A DNA stretch of 64,000 bases from Hirundichthys speculiger (lineage: Eukaryota > Chordata > Actinopteri > Beloniformes > Exocoetidae): NCBI GenBank assembly GCA_018398805.1, contig JAGFBZ010000259.1:186001-250000 (forward strand), read 5' to 3'. Both the position numbers and the translations under genes were made by a program. Positions 57,401 through 59,306 of the stretch are shown here, one piece after another. The stretch's first letter is position 1. The number at the start of each line of letters is the position of its first letter. The notes under the pieces were generated by a model. It saw only the letters and a list, made by a program, of their open reading frames with translations, searched no databases and was not told the DNA's origin.

Positions 57401-59306
57401 CCTGGTCTTGTGTTCCGCCCCCTGGTCTAGTGTTCCCGCCCCCTGGTCTTGTGTTCCCGCCCCCTGGTCTAGTGTTCCCGCCCCCTGGTCTTGTGTTCCC
57501 GCCCCCTGGTCTTCGTCAGCACACGAGCTGCTGAGTTCTGGAGTAGTTGAAGGCTAGAAACGGTCTTTTTGGGACGACCAGAGAGCAGGACATTACAGTA
57601 GTCTAAACGACACCAGCACCTCCGTGTTAGCCTGAGAGAGAAACGGGCCGACTCTGGATATATTCTGAACATGATAAAAACCTATCTTTGTTACGTTTTT
57701 GATGTGAGGAATAAAATTAAGCTTAGAGTCTAAAATGACGCCCAGGTTCTGGACACATTGTGCAGGTTTCAAGTCTTGTAGTTTTAGTAAAAGTTTCTCT
57801 CTCTTGCCTTCAGGACCAATAACTAAGACCTCAGTTTTGTCCTGGTTGAGCTGTAGGAAATTCTCTGCATTCATGTCTTGATATCTGAAATACAGTTAAA
57901 AAGAGCATCAACTGGTCCTGAGTCATCCGGAGACACAGCGATGTCCAGCTGTGTATCATCTGCATAACTGTGGAAGCTGATGTCTCCTGATGACGTCCCC
58001 AAGGGGAAGCTTATACAGATGAAAAAGAATTGGACCTAAGATTGACCCTTGGGGCACCCCACACTTAATTTTATGCCTTCTGGGGGAGCATGTATCAATA
58101 CTTACAAAGAAACATGGATCTGTGAGATAAGAGCTGAACCAGTCCAGAACAGTACCAGAGAGGCCCACCAGGTTTCTGAGTCTGTTTAATAAAATGTGAT
58201 GGTCCACTGTATCAAAGATGGCGCTAAGATCCAGTAGAACCAAGACTGAGAGTTTTTGTGAATCTGCATTAAACCGGATGTCATTTAAAATCTTTAAAAG
58301 GGCTGTCTCTGTACTGTGGTTCATCCTAAAACCAGACTGAAATTTCTCTAAAATATTATTTTTAACTTAGAAATAATTTACTTGGTTAAGAACCAGTTTT
58401 TCAAAAAATTTCACTTAAAAATGGTAAGTTGGATACAGGTCAGTAATTATTAAAATTGCTGGGGTCTAGATGACTCTTCTTCAGAGGGGGCTTCACCACT
58501 GCTGTTTTGAAGGTAGTGGGGAAGACACCGACTTGGAGAGAGTAATTTAATATATTTAAAATCTGTTCCTCAAAGAATCCATATAATGTTTTTAAAAGGT
58601 TTGTGGGGATTGGATCTAGAAGGCAGGTTGTTGGTTTACTTGAGAGAAAACTCGACCAAGTGTCATTGCATCCACCAGGGCAAAACTCTCCAGTGTTTCC
58701 TCAGGTAAAAGCAACGGTTCAGGTGTGTTAAAAATAACATTCTGTTGAGGTAAATGACTGGATCTGATATTATTGATTCTCTCTGAAAAATAACCTTAAA
58801 TAACTTCTGTTGTGACATAGAAAATTAAATTCAGTCAAATTAACTCGACCTTAATGGGTGGGTTGGTGGCACAACACAACCCAAGTAAAATGGTAGGAGA
58901 AACATTGAATGTATAAAAACACAAAACACCAGAGAAGATCACAGTGGGAATCGCCACAGAGAGATGCAGAACTCCTCCCTTGTGTTTTTTTCTTTCTCAG
59001 GCTATTGGTTCTCTAAAATAGAGTTTATTCAATGTTACATCTATCATCTCACAGGGTGGCTTTTACACGACCAATCAGTGTAACATTAAGTTAGATGGTG
59101 TCTGAAATAAAGTGCCTGCTGCTCAACCACAAAAAGACTGTTTCACCGGTGGTCTGTCAGCATCGCTGTCCAAACAGGAAGTGGCTGTTTCTCTGTTCAA
59201 CAGATGAGACAACAGGAGGAGGTGGAGAAGAAGGCGGAGGTTGCCAAGGAAATGTCAGACCTGGTGGTTTACTGTCAGCCACGCAGCAAGGAGAAGGACC
59301 GCTTTG
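3297..59306 (+). CDS. plcg2: Phospholipase C gamma 2, N-terminal 25 coding exons (partial, continues beyond the window)
   Basis: The enzyme hydrolyses PIP2 to IP3 and diacylglycerol at the plasma membrane downstream of tyrosine-kinase receptors. Twenty-five exons join in phase (946 complete codons plus one base). Order by residue: PH-like region 1-140; EF-hand-like region about 150-290; X box about 310-455 with catalytic His325 and His369 and calcium ligands Asn326, Glu355, Asp357 and Glu404; first split-PH half about 456-512; nSH2 with Arg555 in FLVRQS; cSH2 with Arg663 in FLIRQR; a linker with Tyr745 and Tyr750; SH3 about 762-817; start of the second split-PH half. YHGWTRT at the second catalytic histidine is the PLCG2 form, against YHGHTLT in PLCG1; [12 protein letters not shown] and DLVVYC also fit PLCG2. 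Residue numbers are my count. The ATG at 3297 gives MARSGQQ, aligned with the family N-terminus. The Y box and C2 domain lie outside. Family assignment is very secure, the gamma-2 paralogue likely. Confidence 0.93.
3607..4179. mobile_element. Non-autonomous hAT element with perfect 8 bp TSD
   Basis: The element begins CAGTCCTTCTCAAA and ends in the inverted equivalent GAGAAGCACTG. CTTTAGAG flanks it on both sides (3599-3606 and 4180-4187), an 8 bp duplication as expected for hAT. Near 3883-4020 a short open stretch starting MKRKVERGG resembles the N-terminus of a hAT transposase with a BED finger, so it is likely an internally deleted autonomous copy. Confidence 0.88.
4188..4973 (+). other. 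plcg2 intron 1 sequence, nothing recognised
   Basis: AT-rich single-copy-looking intron between the hAT element and exon 2. I saw no coding block, structured RNA or clear repeat here. Confidence 0.5.
4974..5123 (+). CDS. plcg2: plcg2 coding exon 2 (PH-like domain)
   Basis: Residues 62-111, including [18 protein letters not shown] and [11 protein letters not shown], a strongly conserved PLC-gamma block. The acceptor is TTTCAG and the donor GTGAAG; phase 1 on both sides. Confidence 0.92.
5124..5463 (+). other. plcg2 intron 2, nothing recognised
   Basis: Ordinary AT-rich intron of 340 bp with GT and AG ends. No repeat or coding similarity seen. Confidence 0.6.
5464..5557 (+). CDS. plcg2: plcg2 coding exon 3 (PH-like domain end)
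   Basis: Encodes [17 protein letters not shown] and then APTPVLIES, matching the end of the PH-like region. The acceptor is ATCAATAG and the donor GTACAC; the exon ends in phase 2. Confidence 0.9.
5890..5937 (+). CDS. plcg2: plcg2 coding exon 4 (48 bp)
   Basis: Short exon encoding [16 protein letters not shown], equivalent to the WLRKQIYSV segment of the family. Canonical TTCCAG acceptor and GTATGC donor, phase 2 on both sides. Confidence 0.9.
6137..9500 (-). mobile_element. RTE-like LINE, nearly complete, minus strand, single major frameshift
   Basis: On the minus strand 9495-6760 encodes a basic and proline-rich N-terminus, an apurinic endonuclease ([37 protein letters not shown]) and reverse transcriptase ([61 protein letters not shown]). 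After a 5 bp duplication near 6752-6761 the reading continues in another frame from 6736 to the C-terminal [15 protein letters not shown] segment, where small shifts also occur. The 3' end lies at the left, near ACCGT repeats. The hexamer TAGAAC occurs at 6136-6141 and 9506-9511 and may be a short target duplication. The clade is inferred from domain order and the C-terminal motif; it is high in GC compared with its surroundings. Confidence 0.88.
9782..10188. mobile_element. TTAA-flanked MITE (piggyBac- or Kolobok-type)
   Basis: TTAA at 9778-9781 and 10189-10192 flank a 407 bp element with imperfect terminal inverted repeats of about 25 bp (AGGTGGTGTCAGTGTTG against the inverse of CAACACCTACCCCACCT). 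It codes for nothing. A perfect 15 bp inverted repeat sits in its middle. Confidence 0.85.
10001..10035. repeat. Perfect 15 bp hairpin inside the TTAA MITE
   Basis: CCAATCAAAATAGTG at 10001-10015 and its exact inverse at 10021-10035 are separated by five bases. Confidence 0.95.
10369..10804 (+). repeat. Dispersed repeat family A, longest copy
   Basis: Begins ACTAGAAAAGCACTCGGAGAG and ends TTACCTCCTTGGTGGAGGTAA, the end being a short hairpin. Shorter copies lie at 54846-55073 and 61328-61718 in the same orientation. The end resembles the 3' ends of RTE-type LINEs and their short derivatives known from fish and invertebrates. It has no coding capacity. Confidence 0.8.
10808..10970 (+). repeat. 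Second copy of the dispersed repeat, empty of the MITE
   Basis: Matches 9740-9781 joined to 10189-10310 across the TTAA and therefore represents the site before MITE insertion. Confidence 0.8.
10971..11918 (+). other. plcg2 intron 4, right part, probable old repeat
   Basis: Between about 11340 and 11780 there is a stretch with CCCATTCATTCCTATGGGAC, a motif I associate with old teleost dispersed repeats, but I cannot assign it to a class. The rest shows nothing. Confidence 0.35.
11919..12003 (+). CDS. plcg2: plcg2 coding exon 5 (EF-hand-like region)
   Basis: Encodes [15 protein letters not shown] and then TLKDKLL, the first EF-hand-like part. It is separated from exon 4 by a 6 kb intron filled by a LINE and several MITEs. 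Donor GTACGT, phase 0. Confidence 0.9.
12004..12847 (+). other. plcg2 intron 5 with a short LINE/SINE 3' tail
   Basis: Positions 12176-12285 contain TCTCTGTAAAGCACCTAGAG followed by a TTTACAAATACAATT end, the same 3' tail seen inverted at 29211-29300. It is probably a truncated SINE or LINE copy. Nothing else recognised. Confidence 0.5.
12848..12928 (+). CDS. plcg2: plcg2 coding exon 6 (EF-hand-like region)
   Basis: Encodes [19 protein letters not shown] and LIMFEQNE, matching the FEQFH...LMFEQ block of PLC-gamma. Acceptor TTCACAG, donor GTGATT, phase 0. Confidence 0.92.
13018..13061 (+). CDS. plcg2: plcg2 coding exon 7 (44 bp)
   Basis: Encodes [15 protein letters not shown], conserved in the family. 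The 89 bp intron before it is the second shortest in the gene as modelled. The donor GGGTAAGG leaves two bases of a glycine codon. Confidence 0.9.
13168..13240 (+). CDS. plcg2: plcg2 coding exon 8
   Basis: Encodes [20 protein letters not shown] and ends YDQK. A pyrimidine-rich acceptor CATGCAG precedes it; the donor is GTAAAA and the exon ends in phase 0. Confidence 0.92.
13581..14199 (+). mobile_element. hAT-type MITE carrying a MADF-like reading frame, copy 1
   Basis: Starts TAGGGATGCAC and ends GTGCATCCCTA, flanked by the exact 8 bp duplication CTTTATAT (13573-13580, 14200-14207). Inside, 13688-13933 is an 81-codon frame with [29 protein letters not shown] and [15 protein letters not shown], the three-helix pattern of a MADF (Myb/SANT-like) domain. 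No hAT transposase is present, so movement must rely on a source element elsewhere. A second, inverted copy in this gene keeps most of the frame. Confidence 0.88.
13688..13933 (+). CDS. MADF-like 81-codon frame within the hAT MITE
   Basis: MADF domains are DNA-binding Myb-like modules found in Adf-1 proteins and in PIF/Harbinger accessory proteins. This frame shows the aromatic and charged pattern ([20 protein letters not shown], then SWREI and W in VRKWKN), but it covers only a single domain and stops soon after. Whether it is expressed is unknown; it may be a captured first exon. The copy at 41257-41496 lacks WK in the last motif. Confidence 0.5.
   Translation: MGACRQVQQASDWSILHPRRKERIIEEMRKYPHLYDSGSPHYKDSTYSSNSWREIEMNVGLDTAETVRKWKNARDKFSKFS
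14520..16375 (+). mobile_element. Decayed LINE (CR1/L2/Rex1 group), plus strand
   Basis: Broken frames include [20 protein letters not shown] and [11 protein letters not shown] (endonuclease), [20 protein letters not shown] (between the domains), [13 protein letters not shown] (RT) and, near 16215-16340, the C-terminal EHPLHNT-like end. Large internal deletions leave roughly half of a full element. A run of 28 G lies at 15276-15303. Confidence 0.75.
15276..15303 (+). repeat. 28 bp G homopolymer
   Basis: An uninterrupted run of G inside the decayed LINE. It could form a G-quadruplex or be an assembly-sensitive spot. Confidence 0.9.
16727..16828 (+). CDS. plcg2: plcg2 coding exon 9
   Basis: Encodes [20 protein letters not shown] and onward to FTVSE. 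A long-inverted-repeat transposon begins only 36 bp after the donor GTATTT, yet the exon itself is intact and in phase. Confidence 0.92.
16865..18798. mobile_element. Long-TIR (foldback-like) element in plcg2 intron 9
   Basis: About 430 bp at the left (16865-17296) is repeated inverted at the right (about 18367-18798); the outer ends are GACCTTTCGGTAAGC and its inverse. AGTT flanks both ends, which may be a 4 bp target duplication. No transposase is present; the frame [18 protein letters not shown] appears in both arms but is probably chance. Without its nested insert it would be about 1.07 kb. Superfamily not assigned. Confidence 0.82.
17369..18229 (+). mobile_element. hAT element nested in the long-TIR element
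   Basis: The ends TAGGGTTGTGAC and GTCACACCCCTA form an inverted repeat, flanked by the exact 8 bp duplication ATTAATAT (17361-17368, 18230-18237). Subterminal TCTCG/CGAGA repeats are present at both ends. Positions 17640-17850 encode a relic of the hAT C-terminal dimerisation region ([17 protein letters not shown], then a damaged [14 protein letters not shown] where SSxSERxFSxAG is usual). Confidence 0.9.
19085..19203 (+). CDS. plcg2: plcg2 coding exon 10 (X box start, catalytic His325)
   Basis: Encodes [17 protein letters not shown] and [22 protein letters not shown] holds the first catalytic histidine and a calcium-binding asparagine. The donor is GTCAGT after two bases of the threonine codon. 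Confidence 0.95.
19204..19855 (+). other. plcg2 intron 10, left part, nothing recognised
   Basis: T-rich intron sequence before the gypsy element. No similarity recognised. Confidence 0.5.
19861..20053 (-). repeat. 3' LTR of the gypsy element
   Basis: Shares long stretches with 26681-26882, for example CATAACCAACGGGTAAACCT and AACAATCCTAACTGAATCAC. It differs by small indels, so the insertion is not recent. Confidence 0.85.
20054..20066 (-). other. Polypurine tract of the gypsy element
   Basis: TCTCCTCCTTTTG on the plus strand reads as a purine tract on the minus strand, immediately before the 3' LTR, the expected primer for plus-strand DNA synthesis. Confidence 0.7.
20337..21935 (-). pseudogene. 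Gypsy RNase H and integrase region
   Basis: From 21935 leftwards: RNase H with [13 protein letters not shown], then a zinc-binding and core integrase region ([50 protein letters not shown]), and from 20858 to 20337 the integrase C-terminus with [16 protein letters not shown]. An in-frame stop at 21003-21005, just after DNGT, splits the core. Frames are otherwise long, so decay is moderate. Confidence 0.85.
21899..22330 (-). pseudogene. Gypsy reverse transcriptase thumb and RNase H start
   Basis: The minus frame has [24 protein letters not shown] sequence near 22330-22250, then [20 protein letters not shown] and [12 protein letters not shown], the connection and RNase H start. It adjoins the inserted repeat to its right. 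Confidence 0.75.
22383..23098 (+). mobile_element. SINE/LINE-like insertion within the gypsy RT
   Basis: A GC-rich block of about 0.7 kb interrupts the RT between [13 protein letters not shown] on its right and the thumb on its left. It ends with ACTTGAATTTCCCACTTGGG, an AATAAAG-like stretch and GAATTGAATT repeats, a 3' tail typical of fish LINE or SINE copies. TTAACGGCTG units repeat near 22960-23000. Its exact left boundary is uncertain. Confidence 0.6.
23099..23421 (-). pseudogene. Gypsy reverse transcriptase fingers and palm
   Basis: The minus frame reads [50 protein letters not shown] and [13 protein letters not shown]; the YMDD-like box is VMDD. Truncated here by the inserted repeat. 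Confidence 0.85.
23568..23981 (-). pseudogene. Gypsy aspartic protease
   Basis: The minus frame contains [20 protein letters not shown] (DTGA active site) and [13 protein letters not shown], the expected protease pattern between the zinc knuckle and RT. Confidence 0.8.
23933..24600 (-). pseudogene. Gypsy gag, C-terminal part with zinc knuckle
   Basis: The minus frame has [34 protein letters not shown] and the CCHC-like [14 protein letters not shown]. Its N-terminal half is found beyond an insertion at 25487-25615. Confidence 0.78.
24601..25486 (+). mobile_element. Unclassified insertion within the gypsy gag
   Basis: About 0.9 kb separates the two gag halves. Near 24699-24745 an exon-like stretch reads [15 protein letters not shown] followed by a GT; the WPPV pattern resembles N-terminal regions of YqaJ-type recombinase elements in fish, an uncertain link. 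A TTCA microsatellite lies at 24961-25001. Boundaries are approximate. Confidence 0.4.
24961..25001 (+). repeat. TTCA tetranucleotide microsatellite
   Basis: About ten perfect copies of the tetramer. Confidence 0.95.
25487..25624 (-). pseudogene. Gypsy gag, N-terminal part
   Basis: The minus frame reads [20 protein letters not shown] and [17 protein letters not shown], typical of fish gypsy gag. It is cut off by the insertion to its left. Confidence 0.75.
25806..25820 (-). other. tRNA primer-binding site of the gypsy element
   Basis: TCACATCTGACACCA on the plus strand, read on the minus as TGGTGTCAGATGTGA, is directly next to the 5' LTR end. TGGTGTCAGA-type sites are used with leucine tRNA. 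Confidence 0.65.
25827..26680 (+). mobile_element. L2-type LINE 3' end inserted in the gypsy 5' LTR
   Basis: The first 260 bp encode the RT C-terminus ([36 protein letters not shown]), followed by an AT-rich UTR and terminal AATTC repeats. It splits the LTR after TGTCAT and before CTAAGTC, so it landed after the gypsy element. Confidence 0.8.
26890..27372 (-). mobile_element. LINE 3' UTR repeat copy (same family as 1-440)
   Basis: Contains AGAATTCCAGCATGTATATT and ACTAGATCACCGGTCATCAG, as at the window start, almost base for base over about 400 bp. It ends 138 bp before exon 11. Confidence 0.88.
27511..27596 (+). CDS. plcg2: plcg2 coding exon 11 (X box)
   Basis: Encodes [19 protein letters not shown] and LRLGCRCVE, including a calcium-ligand glutamate. 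It follows an 8.3 kb intron occupied mainly by a gypsy element. Donor GTCAGT, phase 1. Confidence 0.95.
27729..27846 (+). CDS. plcg2: plcg2 coding exon 12 (X box, catalytic His369)
   Basis: Encodes [19 protein letters not shown], with the second catalytic histidine in the PLCG2-type YHGWTRT motif, then [19 protein letters not shown]. Donor GTAAGA, phase 2. Confidence 0.95.
28316..28670 (+). mobile_element. tRNA-derived SINE in plcg2 intron 12
   Basis: Starts GGCAGCATGGTGGCTTGATG with A-box-like and B-box-like (GGTTCAAACCT) spacing, continues with the widespread teleost body (GTGGAGTTTGCATGTTCTCC, GCGATGGACTGGCAACCTGT) and ends in GGATGGATGG. Confidence 0.85.
28816..28984 (+). CDS. plcg2: plcg2 coding exon 13 (X box)
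   Basis: Encodes [33 protein letters not shown] and [16 protein letters not shown]. The IEEHC glutamate is a calcium ligand. Donor GTACAG, phase 0. Confidence 0.95.
29075..29170 (+). CDS. plcg2: plcg2 coding exon 14 (end of X box, first split-PH half)
   Basis: Starts HKKLNVEGG, the usual HKKL end of the X box, and ends [11 protein letters not shown], the first strand of the split PH domain. The following intron is 11.6 kb and packed with nested transposons. Confidence 0.93.
29767..29925 (+). pseudogene. Harbinger transposase N-terminus, truncated
   Basis: The frame begins [20 protein letters not shown] and [11 protein letters not shown], a basic start seen in fish Harbinger transposases, and is cut by a nested hAT. 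The catalytic domain is absent. Confidence 0.5.
29934..30802 (+). mobile_element. hAT element nested in the Harbinger element
   Basis: The ends CAGGGTTTCC and GGAAACACTG are flanked by the exact 8 bp duplication GGAGGCAC (29926-29933, 30803-30810). Positions 30400-30540 keep a hAT C-terminal relic ([11 protein letters not shown], then in another frame [20 protein letters not shown]). Confidence 0.93.
30089..30224 (+). mobile_element. RTE-like LINE 3' fragment within the nested hAT
   Basis: Encodes [16 protein letters not shown] sequence and TTCGGATAAGCGGAAGC, the same end as the LINE at 6137-9500, followed by ATGG repeats. This is the fourth level of nesting. Confidence 0.75.
30982..31290 (-). 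CDS. Myb/SANT-like accessory protein of the Harbinger element
   Basis: An open frame of 102 codons begins [20 protein letters not shown] and contains [19 protein letters not shown] and [18 protein letters not shown], the Myb_DNA-bind_5 pattern of NAIF1-like proteins. In active Harbinger elements such a protein brings the transposase to the nucleus and the terminal repeats. The frame stays open here, though the partner transposase is broken. Confidence 0.75.
   Translation of the reverse strand: MESLDGKQDRRKRKMKFDELELEILVEEANKHIHELQQRNLNITKRNAIWEKICDRINAVGKTKRTADEVKRRWQDIRRRTKEKVAFNKTSANKTGGGKRCL
31585..32417. mobile_element. Harbinger-like MITE family C, copy 1
   Basis: The ends GGGCCTGATCTACTG and CGATCGGGGCC form imperfect inverted repeats, flanked by AAA on both sides. 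Rich in GCGGGTAGCGG motifs. A second, shorter and inverted copy lies at 43558-44004. Confidence 0.82.
32481..33526 (+). mobile_element. Decayed Tc1-like transposon
   Basis: Begins CCGGCCAGTTTATTAGGTAC. Scattered frames match Tc1 transposase: [20 protein letters not shown], then after many stops [16 protein letters not shown] and [15 protein letters not shown]. The right end is missing where the next element begins. Confidence 0.85.
33527..34119 (+). mobile_element. hAT-like element fragment, left end only
   Basis: Begins TAGGGCCCTGTGAAATTCG, a hAT-type terminus, followed by AT-rich subterminal sequence. No matching right end was found; the next hAT starts at 34120. Confidence 0.5.
34479..34526. 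repeat. Hairpin of about 20 bp arms in the hAT 3' region
   Basis: GTTACCATACTTCTA at the left and its inverse at the right, with CTCC and GGAG further in and a TATTAAT loop. Confidence 0.85.
34833..34873. repeat. Perfect 17 bp hairpin in the hAT 3' region
   Basis: CATACATTGCATAGATT at 34833-34849 is exactly inverted at 34857-34873 with a 7 base loop. Confidence 0.93.
35096..36134 (-). pseudogene. hAT transposase, C-terminal half
   Basis: From 36134 leftwards: [54 protein letters not shown], and [18 protein letters not shown] of the dimerisation domain. A stop lies just after RHVA near 36076 and a frame break near 35580. Confidence 0.85.
36135..37386 (+). mobile_element. Penelope-like retroelement, 5' truncated, with exact 10 bp TSD
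   Basis: CCTTGGTGCA flanks both sides (36125-36134, 37387-37396). The start encodes [20 protein letters not shown] of the Penelope RT C-terminus, then [20 protein letters not shown] and a degraded GIY-YIG endonuclease region (near 36610-36700). The 3' part holds AACTGATGAAGCCGCTTGG and ends in the CTGGATAAATGAGAATATCC tail known from fish Poseidon/Neptune-type elements. Confidence 0.88.
37269..37302 (+). ncRNA. Decayed hammerhead-ribozyme motif in the Penelope-like element
   Basis: CTGATGA at 37269-37275 is followed by an 8 bp stem with two mismatches around a GGAT loop, then TAAAC and GTC. Active versions have GAAAC; the G at the position of the catalytic general base is T here (37295). Penelope-like elements are known to carry minimal hammerhead ribozymes. 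This copy should not cleave. Confidence 0.6.
37387..39163 (-). pseudogene. hAT transposase, N-terminal half
   Basis: From 39163 leftwards: an N-terminal [10 protein letters not shown] motif, an in-frame stop near 39080, an acidic segment, the TTF finger (38461-38240), [14 protein letters not shown], and the DDE region with [20 protein letters not shown], then [12 protein letters not shown] up to the Penelope insertion. A frame break occurs near 37580. Confidence 0.82.
39553..39700 (-). mobile_element. LINE 3' UTR repeat fragment
   Basis: CTATAACTATTAGCCCCTAC and the following GTAGGCTTTACTGAACAGAA repeat the sequence at 757-845. It may be the far side of the copy at 29211-32480, separated by the Tc1 and hAT insertions. 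Confidence 0.7.
39701..40791 (+). other. plcg2 intron 14, right end, nothing recognised
   Basis: AT-rich intron of 1.1 kb before exon 15 with no repeat I can name. Confidence 0.5.
40792..40878 (+). CDS. plcg2: plcg2 coding exon 15 (split-PH half)
   Basis: Encodes [19 protein letters not shown] and an acidic EEEEED run, continuing the split PH half. Acceptor TTTGTCAG, donor GTAAAA, phase 0. A hAT MITE starts 111 bp downstream. Confidence 0.92.
40990..41607 (-). mobile_element. hAT-type MITE carrying a MADF-like reading frame, copy 2
   Basis: Same element as 13581-14199 but inverted, with TAGGGATGCAC ends and the exact 8 bp duplication TTGAATGA (40982-40989, 41608-41615). The frame at 41496-41257 is close to copy 1 but lacks two residues in the last motif and shows several substitutions. 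Confidence 0.9.
41616..42441 (+). other. plcg2 intron 15, right part, nothing recognised
   Basis: No coding similarity. A G run and a T run lie near 41725-41760. Confidence 0.5.
42442..42611 (+). CDS. plcg2: plcg2 coding exon 16 (nSH2 start)
   Basis: Encodes [19 protein letters not shown] and [12 protein letters not shown], the phosphotyrosine-binding strand of the N-terminal SH2. The arginine is kept; the residue after it is Gln where the family usually has Glu (VRES). Donor GTAAAG, phase 2. Confidence 0.94.
42804..43004 (+). CDS. plcg2: plcg2 coding exon 17 (nSH2 end)
   Basis: Encodes [37 protein letters not shown] and [11 protein letters not shown]. This is the C-terminal half of nSH2 in its PLCG2-like form. 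The donor is the less usual GTTTGT. Confidence 0.94.
43005..43427 (+). other. plcg2 intron 17, nothing recognised
   Basis: Ordinary 423 bp intron between the nSH2 and cSH2 exons. Confidence 0.6.
43428..43550 (+). CDS. plcg2: plcg2 coding exon 18 (cSH2 start)
   Basis: Encodes [19 protein letters not shown] and [12 protein letters not shown], the pTyr-binding half of the C-terminal SH2. The donor is GTACAT; a Harbinger-like MITE starts 7 bp into the intron. Confidence 0.94.
   Translation: MVLQQPEQRSSRGLPDENSQRWSFPDPTERGRGGFLCHHI
43558..44004. mobile_element. Harbinger-like MITE family C, copy 2, at a splice donor
   Basis: Inverted relative to 31585-32417, with GCGGGTAGCGG and AACGCCCCTCCCGCTACCC in common. 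ATT flanks both ends (43555-43557, 44005-44007). It starts 7 bases into intron 18, so the donor's positions 5-7 are part of the duplicated target. Confidence 0.88.
44293..48052 (-). pseudogene. L1 ORF2 (endonuclease and reverse transcriptase), frame-shifted
   Basis: From 48052: endonuclease with [35 protein letters not shown] and [10 protein letters not shown]; then [35 protein letters not shown] and [16 protein letters not shown] of the RT; then the C-terminal cysteine region ([20 protein letters not shown]) ending at 44293. At least five frame changes occur between 46880 and 45354. Confidence 0.9.
48511..49436 (-). pseudogene. L1 ORF1 (coiled-coil RNA-binding protein), one frame break
   Basis: Start [14 protein letters not shown] at 49436, a coiled coil ([20 protein letters not shown]), then [16 protein letters not shown] of the RRM-like domain; after a break near 48880 the C-terminal domain continues with [20 protein letters not shown] and ends EDSEC. 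L1 ORF1p is a trimeric nucleic-acid chaperone. Confidence 0.88.
50030..50425 (+). mobile_element. L1 ORF2 fragment, plus strand, decayed
   Basis: Stretches such as [19 protein letters not shown] and [16 protein letters not shown] match the L1 RT C-terminal region. 5' and 3' ends are not clear. Confidence 0.7.
50438..50838 (+). other. plcg2 intron 18 end with a possible hAT terminus
   Basis: CAGTGATTCCCAAAGTGTGG near 50440 looks like a hAT-type terminal sequence, but no matching right end was found before exon 19. Confidence 0.4.
50839..51019 (+). CDS. plcg2: plcg2 coding exon 19 (cSH2 end)
   Basis: Encodes [32 protein letters not shown] and [18 protein letters not shown]. It follows a 7.3 kb intron that contains a complete-length L1. 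Donor GTGAGT, phase 0. Confidence 0.94.
51237..51305 (+). CDS. plcg2: plcg2 coding exon 20 (autoinhibitory linker tyrosines)
   Basis: Encodes [19 protein letters not shown]. The two tyrosines match the regulatory pair phosphorylated in the cSH2-SH3 linker of PLCG2, but five residues apart rather than six as in human (Tyr753 and Tyr759). Confidence 0.92.
51394..51503 (+). CDS. plcg2: plcg2 coding exon 21 (SH3 start)
   Basis: Encodes [20 protein letters not shown] and [14 protein letters not shown]. ALYxY is the SH3 signature. The donor GTGAGT splits the tryptophan codon. Confidence 0.94.
51504..52417 (+). other. plcg2 intron 21, nothing recognised
   Basis: 0.9 kb intron within the SH3-coding part; no repeat or coding block seen. 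Confidence 0.5.
52418..52514 (+). CDS. plcg2: plcg2 coding exon 22 (SH3 end)
   Basis: Encodes [20 protein letters not shown] and ends [15 protein letters not shown] is the C-terminal SH3 signature. The exon end is modelled at AAAGCACAG/GTGGAG because exon 23 then aligns with the family; reading through the next 93 bases is also open. Confidence 0.82.
52608..52683 (+). CDS. plcg2: plcg2 coding exon 23
   Basis: Encodes [20 protein letters not shown] and ends CNIQN, matching the EDNPLGSLCRGI segment of PLCG2 at the start of the second split-PH half. Donor GTGAGT, phase 1. Confidence 0.88.
52786..53729 (-). mobile_element. Tc1/mariner transposon, internally deleted
   Basis: CACTAAGTTGCCAAAAGT at the left is inverted at the right (GGCAATATAGTG), with TA on both sides. 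On the minus strand a transposase relic reads [40 protein letters not shown] and [20 protein letters not shown]. The N-terminal domain is largely missing and stops are present. Confidence 0.88.
53815..53987 (+). CDS. plcg2: plcg2 coding exon 24 (second split-PH half)
   Basis: Encodes [35 protein letters not shown] and [15 protein letters not shown] is the PLCG2 form. Donor GTCAGT, phase 0. Confidence 0.93.
53988..54650 (+). other. plcg2 intron 24, left part, nothing recognised
   Basis: No coding or repeat similarity seen before the mariner-type MITE. Confidence 0.5.
54846..55073 (+). repeat. Dispersed repeat family A, short copy within the MITE
   Basis: ACTAGAAAAGCACTCAGAGAG through CTCCTTGGTGGAGGTAA, about half the length of the copy at 10369 owing to internal deletion. 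Confidence 0.8.
55128..55226 (+). repeat. 33 bp tandem repeat, three perfect copies
   Basis: Units start AGCCAATGGGATGCCAGGAA and end GCTAAGCGAT; the three copies are identical. Confidence 0.95.
55800..58830 (-). mobile_element. L2 LINE, minus strand, with a minisatellite in its RT frame
   Basis: The left end TTTATATAGCACTTTTCATA is an L2-type 3' tail. On the minus strand the RT blocks are [63 protein letters not shown], CQxDYCNVLL-like and [12 protein letters not shown], and the C-terminus is [20 protein letters not shown]. Frames shift between pieces. The right, more 5' part to about 58830 shows decayed RT fingers. Confidence 0.85.
56861..57512. repeat. 21 bp GC-rich minisatellite inside the L2 RT frame
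   Basis: About 31 units built on GTGTTCCCGCCCCCTGGTCT with one extra A, T or C; the full unit is 21 bp, with length variants in the C run. On the minus strand a unit reads KTRGREH, which grows out of the TRxREH motif normally found once in the L2 RT. After the array the minus frame continues [13 protein letters not shown]. Confidence 0.93.
58831..59203 (+). other. plcg2 intron 24, right end, nothing recognised
   Basis: Sequence between the L2 LINE and exon 25 with no clear feature. Confidence 0.5.
59204..59306 (+). CDS. plcg2: plcg2 coding exon 25 (last exon in window)
   Basis: Encodes [20 protein letters not shown] and [14 protein letters not shown], the segment just before the Y box. The donor GTAAAG leaves phase 1, so the next exon, with the Y box, must lie beyond the window end. 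Confidence 0.92.

Noticed and set aside
56922..57557. 211-codon plus-strand frame rich in proline and phenylalanine
   Set aside because: It is only the 21 bp array read in the wrong strand of an L2 LINE.
3297..59306. PLCG1 as the identity of the host gene
   Set aside because: The second catalytic histidine lies in YHGWTRT, and the nSH2 [12 protein letters not shown] and LEELFEW segments fit PLCG2; PLCG1 has YHGHTLT.
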